From NCBI RefSeq assembly GCF_030817015.1, contig NZ_JAUSYS010000001.1:3782001-3846000 (forward strand): a stretch of 64,000 bases of DNA, in the 5' to 3' direction. Of the stretch, positions 36,788 through 43,899 are shown piece by piece. The notes below the pieces were generated by a model. The model did no database searches. It was not told the DNA's origin and worked only from the letters and a program-made list of their open reading frames with translations. Made by a program: the position numbers and the translations under genes. This DNA comes from Arthrobacter sp. V1I7. GTDB lineage: Bacteria; Actinomycetota; Actinomycetes; Actinomycetales; Micrococcaceae. Numbering within the stretch: the first letter of the stretch is position 1; each line of letters begins with the position of its first letter.

Positions 36788-37666
36788 CTATTTCTCGTTG
36801 AGCTTCAGGACCTCGGGAATCAGGGCACGGACGACGTCGGGCTGGTCGGAGATGATCACGATGTCCACCCGGCGGTTGCGTTCCATCAGCTCGGGGGTGG
36901 AATCGTCGTTGACCTGCCGGGCGGACCCGAAGGCGACGGCGCCGATGGTCCCGGGAACGATCCCGCCGCGGTCCACCATGTACCGCAGGACGTTGACGGA
37001 CCGCGCCGAGGACAGCTCCCAGGTGGACGGGTATGCGGTGATGCCGTTCGCCGCGTGGCCCTCCACCATGATTTCCAGGGCGGCGGAGCCGAGGATGGGG
37101 GAAATGATCTGCAGGACCTCGGAGGCGCGGGTTGTCAGTTCCGGCCGGTCCGGGGCGAAAAATGTCTGCGATCCGATGAGTTTGACGGTCAGCCCGCGCT
37201 GGTCGATCTGGAATTCCACGTTCTCGGTGAGTCCGGCGGCAGCCAGCCCGGCCTTCATCTGCTCCTCGAGGGCGCGCAGCCGGTCCGCTTCCTTGATTGC
37301 CGCTTCCAGCGCCTCGGGCGGAGTTGCGGGGGCGGCCGGAGCGGCGGGCGGAGTCGCGGGATTGGCTGCTTGTGCGGCGGGGTTGGCTGCTTGTGCGGCG
37401 GCGAAGGCTTCCAGGTCGGCGTCCGCCAGTTCCGGCGGCACGACGGTACCCTCGGCCGTGTCGACCGTCTGCGTCGACTCCGTGCCAAAACCGGTGGCGA
37501 GGGAATTGCGCAGCTTCTCGAACTTGTTCGCGTCCACCGTGGACATGGCGTAGAGGACGATGAACAGGCACATGAGCACCGTGACCATGTCCATATAGGA
37601 GGCCATCCAGCGTTCGTCGACGTGGTGCTCTTCCGGCTTTTTGCGTGGGCGCCGCCTGGAACTCAC
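36788..37666 (-). CDS. motB: Flagellar stator protein MotB
   Basis: A 292-residue stator subunit anchored to peptidoglycan. One membrane helix (about residues 22-43) contains the proton-carrying D26 in SYMDMVTVLMCLFIVLYA. A Pro/Ala-rich region with short repeats (AANPA) follows, then the OmpA-like wall-binding domain with VEGHAANGITAYPSTWELSS and A-R-S-V-N-V-L-R-Y. The E-R-N-R-R-V-D-I-V-I end is typical. The start overlaps motA's stop. The conserved Asp suggests a proton rather than an unusual stator, but ion choice cannot be read with certainty. Confidence 0.95.
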   Translation of the reverse strand: MSSRRRPRKKPEEHHVDERWMASYMDMVTVLMCLFIVLYAMSTVDANKFEKLRNSLATGFGTESTQTVDTAEGTVVPPELADADLEAFAAAQAANPAAQAANPATPPAAPAAPATPPEALEAAIKEADRLRALEEQMKAGLAAAGLTENVEFQIDQRGLTVKLIGSQTFFAPDRPELTTRASEVLQIISPILGSAALEIMVEGHAANGITAYPSTWELSSARSVNVLRYMVDRGGIVPGTIGAVAFGSARQVNDDSTPELMERNRRVDIVIISDQPDVVRALIPEVLKLNEK

Positions 37667-38478
37667 GCGGCCTGGTCCATCTTTTCTGCAATGTTGCCCG
37701 CCGTCTTGCCGTCTTTTCCGGGGCTCCTGAGCTGGTGCTCCGGGACCATGGCACGGAGCCGCTCGGCAAGCAGCAGCGGCTGGGCGCCGGCCTGCACGGC
37801 GAGCATGCCTTCCATGAGCAGTGTGCGGCGTTCAATGTCCAGCTCGGACAGCCGCGCAAGGCGTCCGCTGAAGGGAAGCCAGATGAAGTTGGCGGACAGC
37901 AACCCCCAGAGGGTGGCAACGAAGGCGGCGGCAATCATGTGGCCCAGTTCGTCCGGCTTGGACAGGTTTTCCAGGACGTGGGTCAGGGATACAACGGTTC
38001 CGACGATGCCGACGGTGGGGGCGTAGCCGCCGAGGCTCGCGAAGAACTTGGAGTTGGCGTGGTCGCTGCGAGCCTTCGTGTCGATTTCGTCCTCCATCTG
38101 CATCCGGAGGTCTTCGGCGTCAGTTCCGTCGGCGATGTTCTGCAGCGCGCGGGCCAGGAAGGGATCCTTGACGCTGACGGACTCTTCCTCGAGGGACAGC
38201 AGGCCCTCACTGCGCGCCTTTTCGGCGAACCGGACCACCTGGTCAATGCTGTCCTGCGGCTTCGATGTTTTCCCGATGAACATTCCTGGCACGGCTTTGA
38301 ACGCCTGAATGACGTCCTTCAGCGTGTTACCGGCAAGCCCGATCGCCAGGGTTGCCCCGAATACGAGGATCATGGGGGCAGGCAGCAGCAGGGAGCTGAT
38401 GCTGCCGCCTTCCAGGAGGACCATGACGATGAGGGAGCCAAAGGCGATGAGCAGCCCGATGACTGTTGCGGGATCCAT
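37663..38478 (-). CDS. motA: Flagellar stator protein MotA
   Basis: A 271-residue membrane protein with four helices and a large cytosolic loop that contacts FliG. Conserved points are the D-x-x-T-x-x-G start, DSIDQVVRFAEKARSEGLLS, and the ASLGGYAPTVGIVGTVVSL and WGLLSANFIWLPFSGRLARL helices. It pairs with MotB to turn ion flow into torque. It lies four bases after flbD. Confidence 0.96.
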   Translation of the reverse strand: MDPATVIGLLIAFGSLIVMVLLEGGSISSLLLPAPMILVFGATLAIGLAGNTLKDVIQAFKAVPGMFIGKTSKPQDSIDQVVRFAEKARSEGLLSLEEESVSVKDPFLARALQNIADGTDAEDLRMQMEDEIDTKARSDHANSKFFASLGGYAPTVGIVGTVVSLTHVLENLSKPDELGHMIAAAFVATLWGLLSANFIWLPFSGRLARLSELDIERRTLLMEGMLAVQAGAQPLLLAERLRAMVPEHQLRSPGKDGKTAGNIAEKMDQAA

Positions 38479-38482
38479 GGCT

Positions 38483-38770
38483 TTACTTTCTTGGTTTTTC
38501 AGGTGCGGGGCGGCTGGCGTCGCCCGCGGAGTCCGACGCCGGGACCAGACTCAGCGGGTAACGCGCCACCGCGGGAAAGTCCCGCGCCTTGCTGAGGACG
38601 TAGGCCCGGTAGTCGGCGATGAGTTCGACGACTTCGGCGAGGCTTTCAAGGACGACGTACGCGGCGCCGTCGAGCGTCACCAGGTGCGTGTCCGGACTCT
38701 CGTGGATCCGTTCAATCAGGTCCGGATTGACCGCGAAGCGCGTTCCGTTGAGGCGTGTGACGACGATCAT
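38483..38770 (-). CDS. flbD: FlbD-family flagellar protein
   Basis: A 95-residue protein. MIVVTRLNGTRFAVNPDLIE followed by RIHESPDTHLVTLDG is the small FlbD family found beside motA in Gram-positive flagellar operons. It is not the Caulobacter transcription factor of the same name. Its function is unknown. The C-terminal 25 residues are a variable tail. It is now the first gene after the foreign block and has its own sigma-28-like promoter 70-97 bases upstream. Confidence 0.88.
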   Translation of the reverse strand: MIVVTRLNGTRFAVNPDLIERIHESPDTHLVTLDGAAYVVLESLAEVVELIADYRAYVLSKARDFPAVARYPLSLVPASDSAGDASRPAPEKPRK

Positions 38771-38840
38771 GGGCCGATTCTGCTCTGTTATTCGGCTCAG
38801 CGTTTCAGCTAAGCGGCGGGAAGGGGTGTTCTCCTCCCTA

Positions 38841-38867
38841 CTGTCGGCAGGCCCGGCACCTTCGTTA
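38841..38867 (-). promoter_or_regulatory. Sigma-28-type promoter before flbD-motA-motB
   Basis: Read leftward: TAAC (38864-38867), 15 bases, GCCGACAG (38841-38848). Same spacing and core as the flgB and fliC promoters, with one T-to-C change in the -10. Confidence 0.72.
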
Positions 38868-38988
38868 GGCGCCTGGGCTTCCTACGGGTTAGCTAAATTG
38901 CTGAAGCGAGCCACCGTGAACCGACGCCGACGATTGGTCGCCGCCGGCGCGGCCTTTAAATGTCGGTGCCTCCTCTTAGGCTGGGTGT

Positions 38989-40842
38989 GTGGACAGCAGA
39001 ACAGCCTGGAGTGTCGAAAGCAGGGAGGCCCTGGAGGCCGTCGCCGTGTCCGCTGCTGTGTTTGCTGCCGGCACCGGCTCCGGCGCGGACCGCCCGGATC
39101 CGCCCGGCGTCGTTTCCCTGCACGACGCCGATCCGCTGCGGGATCTGGCGGATGATTGCCTGGACGCTCTCGCCGAGGTGGCCCGGTTGGAAGCCCGGAC
39201 GGCGGCGCTGAAGGTGCGGCTGGCGGCGGAATACGTGCAGGCAACCCGGGCCCTGGCGTCACCGGCGGCGTCCCCGCGGGAATGCACCGTCCTGGAGATG
39301 GCCCTGGTCGCTGAGGTCGCCTGTGTCCTGACCGTCAGTGAACGGACCGCCGGTGCCCTCCTGTCTGAATGCCAGGCACTGATGACGGCGCTGCCGCTGA
39401 CCCTGACGGCCCTGCAGGCCGGAGCGATCTCCTGGCAGCACGCCCGGATCATCGTCGAGGAGACCAGCGGCCTGGACCCGGACGGGGCGGCCGCGCTGGA
39501 AGCGCACTTCCTGGACCCCGACGCCTCAAACCCCGCCCGCGGGGCCCCGGCCGGGGACCTTGTCCCGTCCCGGTTCCGGGCCAAGGCACGCGCCTGGCGC
39601 GAACGCCACCACCCGGTCAGCATCGAAAAACGCCACAGCACAAGCGCCGGGGACCGGCGGGTCGACTTCCTCCCGGACCGGGACGGTATGGCCTGGCTCT
39701 CCGCCTACCTCCCGGCCGACACGGCCGCCGGGATCTGGGAACGGACCACCGCCGCCGCCCGCGCCCTCCAAGGCCCCCACGAGGCCCGGCCCCTCTCCCA
39801 GCTCCGCGCCGACATCACCGCCACCTGGCTGCTCACCAGCCACAGCACCGGCACCGGCGGCGATATGGTCGGGGGCGGGGGCATGGGCATGGCCGGCGGG
39901 GGCACCGGCCTGGCCGGGGGTGCGGGCGGGGGTGTGCCGTCCCCGCGGGCGCAGGTCCTGATCACCGTCCCGGTCCTGTCCCTCCTGGGCGCCACCGATG
40001 AACCAGCCACCCTGGACGGGTACGGGCCGATCCCGCCGTCCATGGCCCGCCGCCTGATCACCGACGGCGCCGACTCCTTCTACCGCGTCCTGACCGACCC
40101 CCGCGACGGCGCCCCGCTGGAAATCGGACGGACCAGCTACCGCCTCAACAAGACCCAGCGGCAATGGCTCCGCCTCCGCGACGGCAGGTGCCCCTTCCCC
40201 GGCTGCAACAACCACTCCCTGGACAACGAAGCAGACCACCTCCTGGCCTGGGCCGACGGAGGCACCACCGGCATCTCCAACCTCGGCCAACCATGCCCCC
40301 GGCACCACCGCCTCAAACACGGCTCCGCCTGGAAACCAACCGGGGCCAGCAAAGACAACCCACCCGGGTGGACCTCCCCGTCACGGCGGCACTACCCCAG
40401 CGAACACCAGGACTGGGAACCACCCCACTGGCCACACCACATCCCGACCACCGACCCAGACACAGACACCGACCCAGGCCCAGGCCCAGGCCCGGACCAC
40501 GGCCTGCCCGCAGATCCAGGCCATCATCCGGACCCGGCGCTCACCGGGCACCCCGGCCAGGACCCCGGCCAGGACCCCAGGCGCGATCCAGAACCGGAGC
40601 GGTCCCGGAATCTCGAACCGGAACTGCCCACCGACCCCTTCCCGGACTGGCACCACTTCACAGCCCGGCAACACTTCACAGACTGGCACCAATTCACGGC
40701 GTGGCATCCATTGCCCGCCACGGACACGGACGATCCGCGCTGGCCAACGCCCCTCGACGACCCCGCGGCTCTTCAAGTCCTAGAGGGCGAATGTCTGCAG
40801 CCCGGAAAGTCACCGTCTGTACTTTCGGCGAACGGACCCTGA
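38989..40842 (+). CDS. DUF222 and HNH endonuclease-domain protein (13E12-type)
   Basis: A 617-residue protein on the strand opposite to the flagellar genes. The DUF222 part spans about residues 35-330. The HNH domain near 410-450 reads CPFPGCNNHSLDNEADHLLA then W-A-D-G-G-T-T and CPRHHRLKH, keeping the Cys pairs and the D-H catalytic core. The C-terminal 170 residues are Pro/Asp/His-rich with D-P-G-x repeats. These proteins occur in many copies in Arthrobacter and Mycobacterium and are suspected selfish or repeat-associated nucleases, though no activity is proven. It splits flgE from flbD. The GTG/ATG at 38989 is likely. Confidence 0.85.
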   Translation: MDSRTAWSVESREALEAVAVSAAVFAAGTGSGADRPDPPGVVSLHDADPLRDLADDCLDALAEVARLEARTAALKVRLAAEYVQATRALASPAASPRECTVLEMALVAEVACVLTVSERTAGALLSECQALMTALPLTLTALQAGAISWQHARIIVEETSGLDPDGAAALEAHFLDPDASNPARGAPAGDLVPSRFRAKARAWRERHHPVSIEKRHSTSAGDRRVDFLPDRDGMAWLSAYLPADTAAGIWERTTAAARALQGPHEARPLSQLRADITATWLLTSHSTGTGGDMVGGGGMGMAGGGTGLAGGAGGGVPSPRAQVLITVPVLSLLGATDEPATLDGYGPIPPSMARRLITDGADSFYRVLTDPRDGAPLEIGRTSYRLNKTQRQWLRLRDGRCPFPGCNNHSLDNEADHLLAWADGGTTGISNLGQPCPRHHRLKHGSAWKPTGASKDNPPGWTSPSRRHYPSEHQDWEPPHWPHHIPTTDPDTDTDPGPGPGPDHGLPADPGHHPDPALTGHPGQDPGQDPRRDPEPERSRNLEPELPTDPFPDWHHFTARQHFTDWHQFTAWHPLPATDTDDPRWPTPLDDPAALQVLEGECLQPGKSPSVLSANGP

Positions 40843-41163
40843 CCCAGCTGTTCATTACGATCACTAGGAGCAGCTCGAACTCGGGAAGATCCGCTGGCGG
40901 GACCCTCTTCCGAGCCAACGTCCTGAAAACATGGGAATACCTCTGGCCGAGGTGGGGCTGATCATCGGGGAACGGGGCGTCATGACCTATGCAGCCTTAG
41001 GGTTCGGTGTGAACGAAGTCATCGGGCACACGGCGATCGACTACCGAATAGTTAATTCGGCCCCCGCGTAGTGAGCCTCTTTGAACAGCTCCGTAGGCCG
41101 AAGGTCATCCCGGCGAGCTGCTGGGCGCTTTACGGGCGTCGAGCAGATTTGGCGAAGCAGCAC
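40843..41163. other. Stretch without a recognisable gene
   Basis: This stretch of 321 bases holds only short frames. The best is rightward at 40931-41071 (46 codons, MGIPLAEVGLIIGERGVMTY to VNSAPA), which looks protein-like but matches no family I know and could be the tail of a lost gene. Confidence 0.4.
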
Positions 41164-41460
41164 CTATGCGTCGTGTGTCTGTACCACCGTGAAGACGGCG
41201 TGCGAGTGCTCGGCTCCGAGACGGTCGAGCAAAGCGAGAGCCGCGGGCGTCTCTCCGCTGTTGCGCAGAACCATGATGGCGTCCAGGTCGCGCCACGTCG
41301 TCTGAAGGCGCCAAGCGCCGCCCTGACCGCGAAGGAGCTCCGCGCGAATGAGGCCATCGGGCTTCTGACCCGTAAACAACTGGCTGAACCCATCAAGCAA
41401 CTCCTGCTCGCGCTCTGCCTTAATCGTCGTGTCTATGGCTGTAACGACCGGTGTGCTCAT
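41164..41460 (-). CDS. Antibiotic-biosynthesis-monooxygenase (ABM)-like small protein
   Basis: A 98-residue alpha-beta protein from the ATG at 41460. It reads PVVTAIDTTIKAEREQELLD, then GLIRAELLRGQGGAWRLQTT, W-R-D-L-D-A-I-M and the end HAVFTVVQTHD. The order beta-helix-beta with 'G..R...L......W.....W.' fits the dimeric ABM fold used by small monooxygenases and heme-degrading proteins. No partner gene is adjacent and the role is unknown. It lies inside the block of foreign or decayed DNA between flbD and flgE. Confidence 0.6.
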   Translation of the reverse strand: MSTPVVTAIDTTIKAEREQELLDGFSQLFTGQKPDGLIRAELLRGQGGAWRLQTTWRDLDAIMVLRNSGETPAALALLDRLGAEHSHAVFTVVQTHDA

Positions 41461-41557
41461 GAGGAATCTCGTCTCTGTGTCGGAGTCGCAAAAGGCTAGC
41501 TCCATAGTACTTAGCGAGTTCCGAAAGCCGGTTCTTCACCGACAAACCGTCGGCTGA

Positions 41558-42049
41558 CCAGACGGCTCCGGGGAGACCGTCTACTTCAGTGAGACGGTCA
41601 TCGTTTTCACCTCCAATCTCGGCACTTACCGCTCATCCAGCGGAGCCGAAGCGTCCGATAACTTTGCCCGCTGGGGCGATTCCTACCTCGACACCGAAGC
41701 TAAGGTCCGGCGCGCCATTGAGGTGCACTTCACAGAACAACTCCAGCGACCCGAACTACTCAGCCGCATAGGGGACAACATCGTCGTCTTCGACTTCATC
41801 TCGGAAGCAGTCGGTCGCGAGCTCGTCCGGAAATACCTCTCCGCCGTCGTCCGCCGCGTGCAAACACGCCACGGCATCACGCTCCAGATACTCCCGGACG
41901 TCGTAGATACCATCGAAGAAATAGCCGTCAAGAACCTCGCCTTCGGCGGCCGCGGCGTCGGCTCGATCGTCGAAACACTCTGCGTCCGCTCACGCGCGCA
42001 CTCATGTCGGCCGAAAAATCAGCGCCAGTGCTGGCGGCGAGCCAACTGA
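41558..42049 (+). pseudogene. C-terminal fragment of an AAA+ (Clp-like) ATPase
   Basis: In one frame the DNA reads DGSGETVYFSETVIVFTSNL then G-T-Y, the sensor-1 segment of ClpB/ClpX-type ATPases. It goes on to E-V-H-F-T-E-Q-L-Q-R-P-E-L-L-S-R-I-G-D with the arginine-finger region, then VVFDFI and a GITLQILPDVVDTI helix. Walker A and B, which should lie upstream, are absent; a TGA at 41555-41557 ends the frame at the left break point. The right end stops at 42049 after a divergent Arg/Cys-rich tail. It is a decayed gene remnant and probably not expressed. The remaining 195 bases to flgE show nothing coding. Confidence 0.72.
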
Positions 42050-42245
42050 CTCGACGCGAGTCATTCTGGGAACTGAGGCTCACTAGCGCCGAGGCCATCG
42101 TCTTGGGCACTAGCCAGGACGGCTGACTTCCGCCATGACGGCTTCGCCCGGACGGTGTCCCCGGAGACAGCCCTGCTCCGTAGTTGAACAGGGACCAGAG
42201 CCGCCCGCGGTAGTCATTTACGAGACAGCCAGTTCTTCCGTAGTT

Positions 42246-43415
42246 TTAGCGCTTAAGGCTGCCGAGCTCCTGGAGCACTTCGTCGGAGGTGGTGATGATG
42301 CGGGCGTTGGCCTGGAAGCCTCGCTGCGCAACAATCAGGTTGGTGAATTCCTGGGACAGGTCCACGTTGGACATTTCCAGGGCTCCGCCGGTCAGGGTGC
42401 CCATCCCGGGGTCGCCGGCGGCACCCAGCTGCACCCCGCCGGAGTTGCCGGTGGCCACATAGGACGATCCGCCGGACTTCTCCAGACCCGCCGGGTTCGT
42501 GAACTTGGCGAGCGCAATCTTGGCCAGGACCTCCTTGATGCCGTTGCTGAAGGATCCGATCAGGGAGCCGTCGTTGCCCAGCGTGTAGGACTCGAGCTTG
42601 CCGACGGGGGCGCCGTTCTGGCCGCTGACCGTCAGGGAGCTCATGGTTGCGAAGCCGGACACCTTGGAAAGATCCACGGAGACAGCGCCGATAGTGAAGG
42701 GTCCGCTGGGTGTCAGGACACCGTTCGGTTCCTGCGCCAGAGTGATGTTGGAGCTGGCGCCGTCATCGTCGACACCACCGACACTCCACCCGCCCGCCGT
42801 CTTGGCGAACGTCAGGGTCAGGTTGCGCTCTACGCCGGCGCCGTCGTAGACCTTGACGACTCGCTCCATGTCGGCGCCCGTGTAGTCGCTGGGCAGGTTC
42901 CCGTCCAGAGACACCGTGTCTGTTGCCTTCGCAACCATGGTGTTGGGGTTCAGGGTGATGGCGCCGACGGGACCGCCAGCGTTAATCACACCGTCGGTGG
43001 CGGTCCAGCCCTGCAGGATGCCGCCGTCGGGGCTGACCAGTTGGTTGGCCGCGTCGGGGCTGAACGCGCCGGCGCGGGTGAACAGCTGGCTGCCGCCCTT
43101 GCTGGTGACGAAGAAACCGTCGCCGGAAATCATCAGGTCGGTGGCGCGGCCGGTGCTCTGCGACGAGCCTTGGCTGAAGTTGGTGCTGACGCCCGAAACG
43201 CGCACGCCCAGGCCGATCTGGGCGGGATTGCTGCCGCCGGTCTCGGCCTGCGGGCCGGTGGCACCCTGCTGCACCTGCGAGAGGGCGTCCTGGAACTGGG
43301 TGGAGGACGCCTTGAAGCCGGCCGTGTTGACGTTGGCGATGTTGTTGCCGGTAACGTCCAGCATGGTCTGGTGGGCGCGAAGGCCGGAGATTCCGGAGTA
43401 CAGCGAGCGGAGCAT
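42246..43415 (-). CDS. flgE: Flagellar hook protein FlgE
   Basis: A 389-residue axial protein. The N-terminal LRSLYSGISGLRAHQTMLDV then TGNNIANVNTAGFKASS and the C-terminal VDLSQEFTNLIVAQRGFQAN with R-I-I-T-T-S-D-E-V-L are the paired coiled-coil ends of hook proteins. It forms the universal joint between rod and filament. It follows flgD by 31 bases and ends where the flagellar operon is cut by foreign DNA. No separate FlgF or FlgG gene is in the window. Confidence 0.95.
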   Translation of the reverse strand: MLRSLYSGISGLRAHQTMLDVTGNNIANVNTAGFKASSTQFQDALSQVQQGATGPQAETGGSNPAQIGLGVRVSGVSTNFSQGSSQSTGRATDLMISGDGFFVTSKGGSQLFTRAGAFSPDAANQLVSPDGGILQGWTATDGVINAGGPVGAITLNPNTMVAKATDTVSLDGNLPSDYTGADMERVVKVYDGAGVERNLTLTFAKTAGGWSVGGVDDDGASSNITLAQEPNGVLTPSGPFTIGAVSVDLSKVSGFATMSSLTVSGQNGAPVGKLESYTLGNDGSLIGSFSNGIKEVLAKIALAKFTNPAGLEKSGGSSYVATGNSGGVQLGAAGDPGMGTLTGGALEMSNVDLSQEFTNLIVAQRGFQANARIITTSDEVLQELGSLKR

Positions 43416-43446
43416 GGGAACTGCCTTTCTACGGTTGAAAAACTAT

Positions 43447-43881
43447 TCAGGAAGCAGCCGGAGCAGTGAGCCCGGTGATGGAGTCGAGAGGAATGGAAAG
43501 GTCGCCGACCTTCACGGTCGGGACCGTTCCGGCGTAGGACACCGAACTGGCGATGCCCGTGCCGGTGGTTCCGTCGTCGAGCGTGTAGCCGACGGAGTGG
43601 CCGATCAGTTGGGCGGCGGCCGAACGCATCTGGAGCGAGAACCCTTCCTTGCTGCTGGTGGTCAGCTCAGACATCTTTTCCATCATGGAGAGCTGGATGG
43701 TCTGGCTCATCATCTGGTTGGTGTCCATGGGAGCACTCGGGTTCTGGTTCTTGAGCTGTGCCACCAGGAGGGACATGAAGACATCCGAATCCATGGTTTG
43801 CACGGGTGCCCGTACGGCAGCACCCGGGGAGGTCTCCCCCGCGGCCGCGACGGGCTGGGAGGCGATGGGCTGGATCGTCAT
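43447..43881 (-). CDS. flgD: Hook-capping protein FlgD
   Basis: A 144-residue scaffold needed for hook growth. The conserved segment SDVFMSLLVAQLKNQNPSAP then M-D-T-N-Q-M-M-S-Q-T is diagnostic. The C-terminal part has the GHSVGYTLDDG start of the capping domain and is short, lacking the larger Tudor/Ig domain of E. coli FlgD. It lies 18 bases after fliK. Confidence 0.93.
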   Translation of the reverse strand: MTIQPIASQPVAAAGETSPGAAVRAPVQTMDSDVFMSLLVAQLKNQNPSAPMDTNQMMSQTIQLSMMEKMSELTTSSKEGFSLQMRSAAAQLIGHSVGYTLDDGTTGTGIASSVSYAGTVPTVKVGDLSIPLDSITGLTAPAAS

Positions 43882-43899
43882 GAGTCGCTTTCCTTTGGG

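Noticed and set aside
38770..38840. CsrA hairpin in the flbD leader
   Set aside because: An AGGG/CCCT stem with GGA in the loop exists, but it overlaps the predicted transcription start and lacks the ACGGA loop of the other two leaders.
38989..40842. DUF222/HNH gene as a group I intron or intein homing nuclease
   Set aside because: It is a free-standing reading frame with DUF222, on the strand opposite to its flanking genes, and splits no gene; there are no intein or intron borders.
40694..40918. Leftward 74-codon frame with a MARKRVPPADLPEFELLL start
   Set aside because: Looks like the antisense of the DUF222/HNH 3' end; no family match and no ribosome site.
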